A DNA stretch of 64,000 bases from Lachnospiraceae bacterium. GTDB taxonomy: Bacteria; Bacillota; Clostridia; Lachnospirales; Lachnospiraceae. Made by a program: the position numbers and the translations under genes. Shown here one piece after another: positions 1 to 8,730 of this stretch (positions are counted from its first letter, which is position 1; each line of letters begins with the position of its first letter). The notes beneath the pieces are model-generated. The model saw only the letters and a program-made list of their open reading frames with translations. It made no database searches and was not told where the DNA came from. The DNA is taken from positions 1-64,000 of the forward strand of contig JAFUXA010000011.1 in the NCBI GenBank assembly GCA_017470985.1. The letters are read 5' to 3'.

Positions 1-750
<750 letters not shown>

Positions 751-761
751 GGGGGGCTATT

Positions 762-1175
762 ATGGCGGATAATTTATTTACAGTGGAGATTATTACTCCA
801 GATCGAATTTTCTACCATGGAGAAGCTTCCATGATTGAGTTCAATACTACAGAGGGAGAGATTGGTGTATACAAAGATCATATTCCTCTTACAACAGTAT
901 TGGCTCCCGGTATAGTAACAATCACCCAGGAAGACAGCAATTTAAAGCAGGCAGTTGTCCATGCTGGATTTGCAGAAATTCTTGGAGATAAAGTTACTTT
1001 ACTTGCAGAAATTGCTGAGTGGCCGGATGAAATTGATCTTGATAGAGCAAGACGTGCTGAGGATAGAGCTAGAGCCAGACTTGAGAAGCGTGAGGCTAAT
1101 CTTGATGTGGCCAGAGCTGAAATGGCATTGAAGAGATCTCTTGCAAGACAGGATATTTTGGCAGGCAAACGCTAG
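762..1175 (+). CDS. atpC: ATP synthase F1 subunit epsilon
   Basis: Epsilon subunit of the central stalk, which couples rotation to catalysis and can inhibit ATP hydrolysis. The 137-residue length is usual. The N-terminal beta-sandwich includes the typical segment FNTTEGEIGVYKDHIPLTT, and the C-terminal part (about residues 88-137) is the charged helical hairpin rich in Arg, Glu and Ala. A ribosome-binding site AAGGGGGG sits just upstream of the ATG. It lies 11 bases after atpD and is the last gene before a strong terminator, as expected for the end of an atp operon. Confidence 0.97.
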   Translation: MADNLFTVEIITPDRIFYHGEASMIEFNTTEGEIGVYKDHIPLTTVLAPGIVTITQEDSNLKQAVVHAGFAEILGDKVTLLAEIAEWPDEIDLDRARRAEDRARARLEKREANLDVARAEMALKRSLARQDILAGKR

Positions 1176-1185
1176 AAAATATTGG

Positions 1186-1217
1186 TCAGCCGGGGCGATT
1201 GCTCCGGCTGATTTTTT
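1186..1217 (+). terminator. Intrinsic terminator of the atp operon
   Basis: Perfect 8-bp stem TCAGCCGG / CCGGCTGA (1186-1193 with 1204-1211) around a 10-base loop, immediately followed by six T residues. It sits 10 bases after the atpC stop. Confidence 0.92.
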
Positions 1218-1235
1218 AAAATGGAGGAAATATCA

Positions 1236-2114
1236 ATGCAGCATATAATTGAAAATGACAAACTGAAAGTTGTAGTTGCAGATCATGGAGCGGAGATTCG
1301 TTCCATTGTCAGAAAAAGAGATGGGCTTGAAATGATGTGGCAGGCAGATGCTGCATATTGGGGTCGCACCTCACCGGTTTTATTTCCATTGGTTGGAAAT
1401 TATTTCAGGAAGACATCGGTTTATAAGGGCATAAGCTATGAGATGGGACAGCATGGATTCGCAAGAGATATGGATTTTACCTGCGTAAATGCCAATGAGA
1501 ATTCTCTGGAATTTCTATTACAGGATGATGAGGATACTCATAAGAAATATCCCTTTGCTTTTAGACTGACTATAGAATATATACTTGAAGCAGATACCGT
1601 AAAAGTGCTGTGGAAGGTTGAAAATATAAATGAGGAGAAGATGTATTTCTCAATAGGCGCTCATCCTGCATTTAATTGCGATTTGAATACTTATAGTCTG
1701 CGTTTTGAGCTAAATGATAAATCATGTCATGAATTAGAAGCAAATGTTATAGCAAATGATGGAAGCGGATGCCTGTCAAATGATATTGATAAGTACGATT
1801 TAGATGATGGTATCTTAGATATGTCAGATGAATTATTTGCCAAGGATGCGCTTATAATAGAGAATTCACAGGCCAATAAAGTTACATTGATTGATGAAAA
1901 TGGCGAGGATGTTGTTGCAGTATCATTTTCAACACCACTATTTGGAATATGGTCACCTGTTGGAAAAGAGGCGCCGTTTGTTTGTATAGAGCCATGGTAC
2001 GGCAGATGTGACAGAGTTGGCTTTGGTCAGGATCTTACACAGCGTGAGTATGGCAATATTCTTGATGTAGATGAAGTATTTAGGGGCGAATATAGCATGA
2101 AGTTTAATTTGTAA
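1236..2114 (+). CDS. Aldose 1-epimerase (galactose mutarotase-like, LacX type) family protein
   Basis: A 292-residue relative of aldose 1-epimerases, which interconvert alpha and beta anomers of free or phosphorylated hexoses in the cytoplasm. Family features seen: GAEIRSIVRKRDGLEMMW near the N-terminus, RTSPVLFPLVGN (about residues 41-52), GQHGFARDMDF with the conserved HGF, the histidine in SIGAHPAFN, and a late CIEPWYGR. These match the LacX-like subgroup rather than GalM. An ATG at 1221 is possible, but GGAGG at 1224-1228 lies inside it and is correctly spaced (7 bases) for the ATG at 1236, so I use 1236. It is a separate unit after the atp terminator; substrate unknown. Confidence 0.85.
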   Translation: MQHIIENDKLKVVVADHGAEIRSIVRKRDGLEMMWQADAAYWGRTSPVLFPLVGNYFRKTSVYKGISYEMGQHGFARDMDFTCVNANENSLEFLLQDDEDTHKKYPFAFRLTIEYILEADTVKVLWKVENINEEKMYFSIGAHPAFNCDLNTYSLRFELNDKSCHELEANVIANDGSGCLSNDIDKYDLDDGILDMSDELFAKDALIIENSQANKVTLIDENGEDVVAVSFSTPLFGIWSPVGKEAPFVCIEPWYGRCDRVGFGQDLTQREYGNILDVDEVFRGEYSMKFNL

Positions 2115-2115
2115 G

Positions 2116-2144
2116 TATGACAGCGGCGAATTATATGCTACAAT
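2116..2144 (+). promoter_or_regulatory. Probable extended -10 promoter for the small coiled-coil gene
   Basis: TGCTACAAT at 2136-2144 matches an extended -10 (TGn plus a TATAAT-like hexamer). A weak -35-like TATGAC lies 17 bases upstream (2116-2121). It would start transcription about 20 bases before the ribosome-binding site of the 68-residue gene. Pattern match only. Confidence 0.45.
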
Positions 2145-2170
2145 GTTGTATATAAAGAGGAGGGCTGAAT

Positions 2171-2377
2171 ATGGAGCCAGAGAAACTTCGTGAGATAGAA
2201 GATTTAAAGAGACAGTTAAAGACAATTGAAATGGAAGAAGCGCAGCTTGAGGAACAAATGGCCATATTGCGTAAGCATAAAGCTGGCATTATAACCCGTT
2301 TAAATGAGTCTTCAGACGAGAAATACGAGGCGGATATGTTGGCCCGGGTATATGAGCAACGCCGCAAGCAGAACTAA
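2171..2377 (+). CDS. Small charged coiled-coil protein, unknown function
   Basis: A 68-residue protein that I do not recognise. It is almost entirely charged and helical: residues 1-45 show heptad-like spacing of Leu/Ile/Met (LREIEDLKRQLKTIEMEEA), so a coiled coil is likely. There is no membrane segment, signal peptide or cysteine. A strong Shine-Dalgarno (AGAGGAGGG) precedes the ATG by about 6 bases and a plausible promoter lies upstream, which support real expression. It stands between the epimerase-like gene and the DMT transporter. Function cannot be assigned. Confidence 0.7.
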   Translation: MEPEKLREIEDLKRQLKTIEMEEAQLEEQMAILRKHKAGIITRLNESSDEKYEADMLARVYEQRRKQN

Positions 2378-2418
2378 GATATAGAATATAAGCGATTAAG
2401 TGCGAAAGATTAATTGTA

Positions 2419-3402
2419 ATGAAAAATAATAGAGAACTATTATGGAAAAGCACAGTTGTGGTATTATTATGTGCCACACTGTGTTGTTTTTTGTGGGGAA
2501 GCGCTTTCCCTGGAATTAAATATGGATATGGATTGTTTGATATAGCCTCAGATAATACAGGATTACAGATTATGTTTGCCGGATTGAGGTTCTCGCTGGC
2601 GGGCATGCTTGTAATAGTAATCGGAAGCATAATGAATAGACGAGTGCTATTACCGAAGAGAGAGTCCGTTTTGAAAATATTTCACCTGAGTCTGCTGCAG
2701 ACAACCGGTCAGTATTTCTTCTTTTATGTGGGACTGGCCAAGACAACAGGAGTGAAGTCCTCAATTATTCAGGCGACCAATGTGTTTATTGCCCTGTTTG
2801 TTGCAGTAATCATATACAAGCAGGAGAAGCTGGGCAAGAATAAGATAATAGGTTCCATTATAGGATTTATTGGTGTTGTAATTATAGAAGTATGGGGACA
2901 AAATGTAACATATGACAACGGCAGTGTTGTTGGAGTGGGGGAAATATGCGTGATTCTATCTACAGTAGCCTATGCCTTTTCTTCTGTATATATTAAGAAA
3001 TATTCCAAAGATGAGATGCCTATGATTCTGAGCGGATATCAATTTGTAGTAGGTGGAATCACTTTGTTTGTATTGGGACTTATGTGGAGTGGATTTGCTC
3101 CGGGAGAGACTGATATAGCATATAATCTGAAACTGCTGACAGTTGGAATGACAAGGATGGCAAATATTATTATAGTAGTATATTTGGCAGCAGTGTCAGC
3201 CATTGCCTACACTCTGTGGGGTACATTATTGAAATACAATTCGGTATCAAAAATATCCGTCTTCGGTTTTTTGACACCGGTATTCGGGGTGATTCTATCG
3301 GCGGCAACCCTGGGAGAAGCCCAGACTATGAATATGGCTGCCACTGCAGTTGCTTTGATTTTGGTGTCTATCGGCACATTACTTGCACAAAAGCCAGAGT
3401 AG
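2419..3402 (+). CDS. DMT-superfamily transporter (EamA family)
   Basis: A 327-residue inner-membrane transporter of the drug/metabolite superfamily, presumably exporting a small metabolite. It shows ten predicted hydrophobic segments arranged as two EamA repeats. The first starts with ATLCCFLWGSAFPGIKYGY (the classical FWG.xF/P motif of EamA) and contains LQTTGQYFFFYVGLAKTTGV. The second, from about residue 175, contains the matching LSTVAYAFSSVYIKK, and near the C-terminus FGFLTPVFGVILSAATLGE, the family hallmark. No clear Shine-Dalgarno precedes the ATG, but no other ATG keeps the first motif. Substrate not predictable. Confidence 0.88.
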   Translation: MKNNRELLWKSTVVVLLCATLCCFLWGSAFPGIKYGYGLFDIASDNTGLQIMFAGLRFSLAGMLVIVIGSIMNRRVLLPKRESVLKIFHLSLLQTTGQYFFFYVGLAKTTGVKSSIIQATNVFIALFVAVIIYKQEKLGKNKIIGSIIGFIGVVIIEVWGQNVTYDNGSVVGVGEICVILSTVAYAFSSVYIKKYSKDEMPMILSGYQFVVGGITLFVLGLMWSGFAPGETDIAYNLKLLTVGMTRMANIIIVVYLAAVSAIAYTLWGTLLKYNSVSKISVFGFLTPVFGVILSAATLGEAQTMNMAATAVALILVSIGTLLAQKPE

Positions 3403-3412
3403 ACTAAAAACA

Positions 3413-3608
3413 GGGCTATGAGCCTATGTAATATAATAAACAGGGCCACCGGCCTATGTAATTCACTGCAAAATTGCTCGCGCTACCTGGACGCGAAGCA
3501 GTACTAAACTCGTCTTCGACTCGTTAAGTGCTGTCGTGTCCAAGGTTTTTGCTGTGAACAACATAGGCCGGTGGCCCGGAATACTTTGATGAGATAGGCT
3601 CATGGCCC
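3413..3608. repeat. Nested inverted-repeat element between convergent genes
   Basis: A 196-base element filling the gap between the DMT transporter and greA. Outer arms are 3413-3427 (GGGCTATGAGCCTAT) and 3594-3608, complementary at 14 of 15 bases, with a G-U pair at the odd position. Inner arms are 3443-3459 (GGGCCACCGGCCTATGT) and 3561-3577, a perfect 17-bp match that continues with TTCACTGCAAAA against TTTTGCTGTGAA (11 of 12). The left outer and left inner arms are also related to each other (both CAGGGC...CCTATGTAAT), so the design repeats itself. There is no T-tract, so it is not a standard terminator. It may be a small non-autonomous mobile repeat or a structured RNA. Confidence 0.8.
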
Positions 3609-3615
3609 GGATTAG

Positions 3616-4119
3616 TTAGTAAGATCTGATTTCATCGTTATCATCGCCGACATTAGTCTCAATCTTTCTGACCTCAGCATCATATGAATAATCATCAGAA
3701 ACCTTTATTGTCACGGTATCTCCCACTTTTTTGCCACGAATGGCTTGGCCAAGTGGAGACTCTATGCTGACCATATTTTTCATGGAATCACTTCGAATTG
3801 ATGTTACAAGCTTATAAGTTTCCTCGCAGTCATCCTCTGGAATATATAGTGTTACAATAGAATTGATTCCTACTTCATCGCTTGCAGTGTCATCATCGAT
3901 GATTGTGGCAAACTTAAGCATTCGCTCCAAGTAATTGATACGACCGTCATTCTTGGCTCTGTCCCTCTTAGCGGCATGATATTCAAAGTTTTCGCTTAGA
4001 TCACCCTGAGCTTTGGCTTCTTTCAGAGCCTCTAAAATTTTTGGTCTTTCCACCAACTGTCTATATTCAATTTCCTTTTGGATTTTCTCTACATCAGATT
4101 TTGTAAGTCTTTCGCCCAT
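3616..4119 (-). CDS. greA: Transcription elongation factor GreA
   Basis: GreA binds in the secondary channel of RNA polymerase and stimulates cleavage of backtracked RNA. The 167-residue length is usual. The N-terminal coiled coil carries KILEALKEAKAQGDLSENFEYHAAKRDR with the conserved GDLSEN.EY acidic tip. The C-terminal FKBP-like domain holds SIESPLGQAIRGKKVGDTV, the Gre signature. A ribosome-binding site AAGGAGA precedes the ATG. It is transcribed toward the nested inverted repeat, convergent with the DMT transporter, and diverges from the glycan locus. A C-terminal acidic tail (GDDNDE) is slightly longer than in E. coli GreA. Confidence 0.96.
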   Translation of the reverse strand: MGERLTKSDVEKIQKEIEYRQLVERPKILEALKEAKAQGDLSENFEYHAAKRDRAKNDGRINYLERMLKFATIIDDDTASDEVGINSIVTLYIPEDDCEETYKLVTSIRSDSMKNMVSIESPLGQAIRGKKVGDTVTIKVSDDYSYDAEVRKIETNVGDDNDEIRSY

Positions 4120-4270
4120 TGACTTTCTCCTTGTTATTTAATCTGTAATTAATTTTTGTGGAAAATTCATATATTCATTTTCAACCTCTATATTTTATCA
4201 CTTTAGGGAGAAATAGTTTACGATTTATTGAAATATTTTCTCTGTATGATTTTCCCTTTAGGAAAATAAA

Positions 4271-4300
4271 TTTTCAAAAAGATATAGAGTGTGATACAAT
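4271..4300 (+). promoter_or_regulatory. Probable sigma-A promoter at the start of the glycan locus
   Basis: Extended -10 TGATACAAT at 4292-4300 with a TTTTCA-type -35 at 4271-4276, spacing 18. It lies 60 bases before the first glycosyltransferase start. The stretch 4120-4270 is AT-rich and holds only a short hairpin (ATTTTCC/GGAAAAT, 4249-4267) and presumably the greA promoter. Confidence 0.5.
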
Positions 4301-4360
4301 ACAATAGATTTTCTGTGTGAAGAGATAGAAAAAAGCTTATAAACGGTAGGAGAAAATAAA

Positions 4361-5083
4361 ATGGGAATAAGTGTAGTTTTACTAGCTTATAAGGAAGAGG
4401 AAAATTTAAGAGTTTTACTTCCTGAAATTATTGAAAATGTAGAGAAGTGTAACGAGGATTATGAGATTCTCGTTGTAGATACAGCAAAACCTCTGGATAA
4501 TACAGCTGATGTATGTAAGGAGTATGGCGCCAGATATATCAATCAGGAGGAGCCTGGATTTGGAGGTGCTTTCAGAACAGCTATTAAGTATGCTGAGAAG
4601 GATAAATTCCTTATTATGGATAGTGACGGATCCCATCCACCTAAGCAGATTCCAGAAATTCACAAGATGTTTGTGGAGGACAAATGTGATGTGGTAATCG
4701 GTTCCCGCTATTGCAAGGGCGGTGTGTCAAATGATGCCAAGTCATCTCAGATTATGTCACATCTGTTGAACTTCGCATTCAGAGTATGCCTGGGATTAAA
4801 TGCCAACGATTTGTCTACAGATTATCGTATGTATCACACCAAGGCATTGAAGAAGGTTCAGCTTGAGTGCGAGAATTACGATGTTTTAGAGGAAGTTCTT
4901 CTTAGATTGAAGCTGAACAAGCCAAATAAGCAACTGAAGTTTGGTGAAGTTCCTATTAATTTCCAGAAGAGATTATATGGCGAGTCCAAGAGACAGCTGG
5001 TGAAATTTATTATTAGTTATATCAAGACACTCTTTAGACTTATTGGCGTGAGAATTGCCGCTACATTTAAGAAGAGTAAATAA
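4361..5083 (+). CDS. Family 2 glycosyltransferase, dolichyl/polyprenyl-phosphate mannose synthase-like
   Basis: A 240-residue GT-A fold enzyme likely to transfer a hexose from a nucleotide sugar to polyprenyl phosphate at the inner membrane face. It starts with ISVVLLAYKEEENLRVLLPEI, the GT2 N-terminal strand and helix, and has DSDGSHPP (about residues 87-94), the DxD metal-binding motif. GSRYCKGG and STDYRMYHTKAL are typical of DPM1-like enzymes. Odd point: the usual VVDDGSxDxT segment reads VVDTAKPLDNTAD. There is no C-terminal membrane anchor, as in DPM1. The next gene is a GtrA protein, the usual partner that would flip the product. The sugar is unproven; mannose or glucose is likely. Confidence 0.85.
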   Translation: MGISVVLLAYKEEENLRVLLPEIIENVEKCNEDYEILVVDTAKPLDNTADVCKEYGARYINQEEPGFGGAFRTAIKYAEKDKFLIMDSDGSHPPKQIPEIHKMFVEDKCDVVIGSRYCKGGVSNDAKSSQIMSHLLNFAFRVCLGLNANDLSTDYRMYHTKALKKVQLECENYDVLEEVLLRLKLNKPNKQLKFGEVPINFQKRLYGESKRQLVKFIISYIKTLFRLIGVRIAATFKKSK

Positions 5084-5152
5084 GTGATTATGCAAGGAGT
5101 CCTAGAGACTTCATTTGTATGCATATTTTGTTAGAAGAGGACGTAAATTAAG

Positions 5153-5659
5153 ATGAATAAATTGATGGCACAGATTTTGAAATTTGGAGTAGTTGGTGGT
5201 TTGTCATTTCTTATTGATTTTGTAATAACCAATATTATTGCGCTGTTTTTGAGAAATGCTGGTATGACAGCTACACATGCTGCCATGGTTGGTGCGCTTT
5301 TTGGATTCATTATATCATTGATTTTCAATTATATCCTGAGTATGCATTGGGTATTTGAGCGCCGTGATGATATGGATAAGCGCAGAGAGTTTGTGATTTT
5401 CGTTGTTTTATCTACCTTTGGACTGGTGTTAAATGAGCTTATTATCTTGCTTTGCATGAGCATGATAAATAATATCGGCTGGTGTGGCGCATTCACACAG
5501 TGGTGCACTGATGTGGTAAATATTGTTGCAAGCATGACATTTGATGGAATGGCTACAGCAGGATCAAAGATTATTGCAACTGCAATTGTAATGGTATACA
5601 ACTTCGTTACAAGAAAGATTTTCTTGGAGAAGAAGGAGGAGCCTACAACAGAGGCTTAA
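5153..5659 (+). CDS. GtrA family membrane protein
   Basis: A 168-residue protein with four hydrophobic helices. GtrA proteins are thought to move polyprenyl-phosphate-linked sugars across the membrane for extracytoplasmic glycosylation. The family pattern is visible: KFGVVGGLSFLIDFVITNI at the start, then GALFGFIISLIFNYILSMHWVF (helix 2 with the conserved N-Y and W-F), and a C-terminal ending MVYNFVTRKIFLEKKE with the typical NFxxRKxF. It sits 69 bases after the DPM-like enzyme, so the two are probably co-transcribed and act as a synthase/flippase pair. Confidence 0.9.
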   Translation: MNKLMAQILKFGVVGGLSFLIDFVITNIIALFLRNAGMTATHAAMVGALFGFIISLIFNYILSMHWVFERRDDMDKRREFVIFVVLSTFGLVLNELIILLCMSMINNIGWCGAFTQWCTDVVNIVASMTFDGMATAGSKIIATAIVMVYNFVTRKIFLEKKEEPTTEA

Positions 5660-5697
5660 ATCCAAAGATATTGCTGGGGCAATTAGGAGGATAAATA

Positions 5698-6660
5698 ATG
5701 AAGAAAATGATCATTACTGGATTCTCTGGATTTGTTAGCAGACATTTCCTGAATTATCTGGTTGAGAATAATTTAGAATATGATGTTTTAGGATTGGATG
5801 TGAATCCGCCGAAGTTTGAGCTCAGTGAGTATGAGCCAGCTTTGAAAATGGACTTCAAAATTGCTAATTTGCTGGACAAGGAAGTTGTAGAAGATATCAT
5901 TAAGGAATATAGACCGGATTATATATTGCATCTGGCATCATTTTCCAGTGTGGCATACAGCTGGCAGCATCCTGCAGACTGTTTTACTAACAATACTAAT
6001 ATATTCTTAAATGTTACAGAGGCACTTAGAAATAATAATTTGTTAGAATGCAGAGTGTTATCAGTTGGATCTTCTGAAGAATATGGTAATGTTACCAAGG
6101 AACAGTTGCCCCTTAGAGAAGATATGCAACTTTTCCCTGTAAGCCCTTATGCAGTTGCCAGAGTAGCTCAGGAAAATATGGCCAAGGTGCTGGCAGATTC
6201 ATTTGACATGAATATTATGCTCACCAGATCCTTTAATCATATGGGGCCTTTCCAGGATGAGAGATTTGTAATTCCAAGTTTTATTCGTAGAATCTTGGAT
6301 ATCAGAGATGCAGGTAAGACTGCGGGAGAGATTGAGACCGGTGATACAACTATCATCCGTGATTTTGTAGATGTTCGAGATGTGGTTCGCGCGTATTATA
6401 AGCTTCTTACAGAAGGAAAATCCGGTGAAGTGTATAACATCTGTAGAGGGCAGGGTGTAGCTCTGAGTGAAGTGATAGATATTATTGCTGATATTGTGGG
6501 AGTGGAAGTTTCCACACGAGTTAATCCGGATTTTGTACGACCTGGAGATAATCAAATCATCATTGGTTCATATGATAAGATTCAGGCTGATACAGGTTGG
6601 GAGTCAGAGATTCCTCTCCGACAGACTCTTGAGGATATGGTTGCACATATGAGTAAATAA
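5698..6660 (+). CDS. rmd: NAD(P)-dependent sugar epimerase/reductase, probably GDP-4-dehydro-6-deoxy-D-mannose reductase
   Basis: A 320-residue extended short-chain dehydrogenase. The Rossmann motif GFSGFVSRH is at residues 8-16. The active-site region shows SVGSSEEYG (about 121-129) and SPYAVARVAQE (about 147-157), followed by RSFNHMGPFQDERFVIPSF, which is typical of GDP-sugar dehydratases and reductases. Given gmd in the same locus, the likely job is reduction of GDP-4-keto-6-deoxymannose to GDP-D-rhamnose. Oddity: the position of the catalytic lysine in Y-x3-K is Arg (YAVAR). Alternatives are a GDP-6-deoxytalose synthase or another epimerase. The Shine-Dalgarno TTAGGAGG lies 8 bases before the ATG. 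It is the third gene of the first transcription unit. Confidence 0.75.
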   Translation: MKKMIITGFSGFVSRHFLNYLVENNLEYDVLGLDVNPPKFELSEYEPALKMDFKIANLLDKEVVEDIIKEYRPDYILHLASFSSVAYSWQHPADCFTNNTNIFLNVTEALRNNNLLECRVLSVGSSEEYGNVTKEQLPLREDMQLFPVSPYAVARVAQENMAKVLADSFDMNIMLTRSFNHMGPFQDERFVIPSFIRRILDIRDAGKTAGEIETGDTTIIRDFVDVRDVVRAYYKLLTEGKSGEVYNICRGQGVALSEVIDIIADIVGVEVSTRVNPDFVRPGDNQIIIGSYDKIQADTGWESEIPLRQTLEDMVAHMSK

Positions 6661-6724
6661 TATGTATAAATCATATGAGTATATAACAAGAGTAAATAAC
6701 ATAATCAAAATATGTAAATAAAAT

Positions 6725-6797
6725 AGAGCTTCCCGTAGATATGCTATCTATACTGAATGAATCAGTTTAGATTGTAATATCTAGGGGAGGCTCTTTT
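6725..6797. terminator. Bidirectional intrinsic terminator between convergent genes
   Basis: Long imperfect hairpin with arms AGAGCTTCCCGTAGATAT (from 6725) and its near-complement ending in GGCTCT at 6794, with two mismatches. Followed by TTTT on the plus strand and, read the other way, by a T-rich run. It serves both the rmd-like gene and the minus-strand DUF6311 gene. Confidence 0.8.
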
Positions 6798-6814
6798 GGC
6801 TTTCTACAATTCTT

Positions 6815-8689
6815 TCAAGGATTATATCTGGAAGCATTTTCAAGAATTAAATCAGTGCCAATTACATAGCCATCTATCATATAGTAGTTTAAGTGGGACT
6901 TAGAAGCTGGAGGAATATCAGATATATCATAGAAGATATAAATGATGGATTCATCTTCTAGTCCTTTTTCTCTATCTGCAAAATGTCTGAGAGTTTTCTC
7001 GTCGGCAAAACTGCTCATGTCTCGACTCATGTAAGTAATATTCAATGACAAATCATACTCGAGAGCATATTCTTCAAATATGCAGGAAAGCTCAGGATTA
7101 CATTCCATGCCATATACGCTAGGTGTGTAGAACATAATCTCGTCAGCCTTGGTTCCAAGTTCATTCCAGGCTGGATCCACAAGAGGAGATCTGTAATCTG
7201 AAGAAATATTGTTGTAAGCATCTTGCTTATATTTCAGGGATGGATATATATCCGCAACCTGTATCAGGCATATGCATATAAGCAGGACTGATAAAATGAT
7301 TCTGGCCAATTTGTGCTTTGATTTGTGGCCTTCTAAATCAATTCTGGCTGCGATTTTGGCGTAGGTTGACAGTACAATCACTAGAATTCCGTAATAAACG
7401 GGCCGGATAAATCGACCGCAGGAACGGAATACGCTGAGGATTTTGTATATTCCTTCAGGATAATTGATGGAATATACAATCTTATTTCCAGCAGTGGCCA
7501 CAGGTGACAGTGCAAGAAATGTAAATACAATCAATCCAACCAGCACAGAGATGACCCATGAGTATCCGTCTGATACCAGAGCGGTCAGAGAAGATGTCTC
7601 TGGTTTTAAATGATATATCATAACCAGAACAAGCATTAGCGCCAGAGCAATTATCATTCCAAGTCCCAGGTAGGCAAAGCCTTCTTCCTGCCATCCGCTC
7701 ATGGTAGATAGACCAGGAAGAAAAGCAGAGTAGGATTGCTCGGTAAAGTTATAGTTGTAATTGGAAATGTGGCATAGGTAATTCACCGGATTGATTAACT
7801 GATTCATGTTAAATGACAGATTATCTAATCCTACAGTTGATGGAGCCACATCTCCGTAGAAGAAGCCGAAGGCATAGGCAATTAATCCTGTAAATATAAG
7901 AGTAGGAATGCAACATGTAAGACTTCTAATGATACTGGTTTTGTACCAGCCGGAGGAAATCAAATCCTGGAGGCAGGACAGAAGCAAAATGCCCAGTACC
8001 ATTGGTGTATAATAAGCATTTATTAATGCTGACGAAGCAACTACCAAAGCCCAGAGTATCACATAAGAGGCTTTGAGATGGCTTCTGTTATGAGCTTTAT
8101 CCTGGATGAAACAGTCGTCCCTATAAATCCACAGAGCAATTGCCATAAGTATCAGAAAGTGAGCTGAAAGAGCAGTGTGGTAGAACATTCTCTTGGTTAG
8201 AACAGGGGAGATTGACATTATTATTGCACTGATAGAACTGTAAAGTGGATTAGAGTTATATCTGGCAATAATTAGGGCTCCAAAGCCTCCCATTAGCATA
8301 TATGTCATGAGGCCGAAGATACCGAAATATTGGAAAGTCTCAGGGAGAATCGGAGATAGTATTTTACATATAAAAGCAAAAAGAGGGATGGAGTCTGTAT
8401 ATACAATAGATACAGGGCTAGAGTAGAGTCCATCTGCTAAGCCCAGTGGAAAATGCCATGGGGATTGACGATAGAATTCCCATCCCAGATAGTGCTGTGT
8501 CAGATCCCAGAGTCCTTCTGCATCCTTGGAATGTGTGAGCCAGTCTATATTGGTGAAGTCTAATACCTTGAGCCCGTATATGCACATGAAAATGAGTCCG
8601 CCTACTATGGATCCAAGTATAAAATGGATAAAAGGATTTGAAAATAATTGTGCTATAGATTTGTTGTTGTTTTTAATGTTATAATTCAT
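6815..8689 (-). CDS. Polytopic membrane protein, DUF6311-type (GT-C-like glycosyltransferase)
   Basis: A 624-residue protein with about 11-12 hydrophobic segments. The early extracytoplasmic loop reads DWLTHSKDAEGLWDLTQHYLGWEF followed by WHFPLG, which I recognise as the hallmark of DUF6311, a family with GT-C-like topology (large acidic first loop, many helices, C-terminal soluble domain). The C-terminal 120 residues (from about 500) look extracytoplasmic. A role as glycosyltransferase using a lipid-linked sugar on the outer face is inference. The gene is on the minus strand inside an otherwise mostly plus-strand locus. There is no Shine-Dalgarno before the ATG; a promoter placed exactly for a leaderless transcript is seen (8696-8724). 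Confidence 0.75.
   Translation of the reverse strand: MNYNIKNNNKSIAQLFSNPFIHFILGSIVGGLIFMCIYGLKVLDFTNIDWLTHSKDAEGLWDLTQHYLGWEFYRQSPWHFPLGLADGLYSSPVSIVYTDSIPLFAFICKILSPILPETFQYFGIFGLMTYMLMGGFGALIIARYNSNPLYSSISAIIMSISPVLTKRMFYHTALSAHFLILMAIALWIYRDDCFIQDKAHNRSHLKASYVILWALVVASSALINAYYTPMVLGILLLSCLQDLISSGWYKTSIIRSLTCCIPTLIFTGLIAYAFGFFYGDVAPSTVGLDNLSFNMNQLINPVNYLCHISNYNYNFTEQSYSAFLPGLSTMSGWQEEGFAYLGLGMIIALALMLVLVMIYHLKPETSSLTALVSDGYSWVISVLVGLIVFTFLALSPVATAGNKIVYSINYPEGIYKILSVFRSCGRFIRPVYYGILVIVLSTYAKIAARIDLEGHKSKHKLARIILSVLLICICLIQVADIYPSLKYKQDAYNNISSDYRSPLVDPAWNELGTKADEIMFYTPSVYGMECNPELSCIFEEYALEYDLSLNITYMSRDMSSFADEKTLRHFADREKGLEDESIIYIFYDISDIPPASKSHLNYYMIDGYVIGTDLILENASRYNP
8677..8685 (+). promoter_or_regulatory. 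Extended -10 promoter for the acyltransferase at 8731
   Basis: TGTTATAAT, a perfect extended -10, lies inside the first codons of the divergent DUF6311 gene. Transcription would start near 8692 and give a leader of about 40 bases that contains the Shine-Dalgarno of the acyltransferase. Confidence 0.6.
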
Positions 8690-8695
8690 AAGACT

Positions 8696-8724
8696 AGTAT
8701 ATGAAAAAGTGCGGGGAAGGTAAA
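8696..8724 (-). promoter_or_regulatory. Promoter of the minus-strand DUF6311 gene, predicted to give a leaderless mRNA
   Basis: On the minus strand TTTACC (complement of 8719-8724), 17-base spacer, TATACT (complement of 8696-8701). The expected start point, 7 bases further, falls on the A of the ATG at 8689. No Shine-Dalgarno exists upstream of that ATG, which agrees with a leaderless transcript. Confidence 0.5.
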
Positions 8725-8730
8725 GAAAAA

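Noticed and set aside
1221..1235. ATG at 1221 as start of the epimerase-like gene
   Set aside because: The ribosome-binding site GGAGG lies within these codons and serves the ATG at 1236.
3413..3608. Nested inverted repeat as a standard bidirectional terminator
   Set aside because: Neither side has a T-run, and it is far longer than the other terminators in the window.
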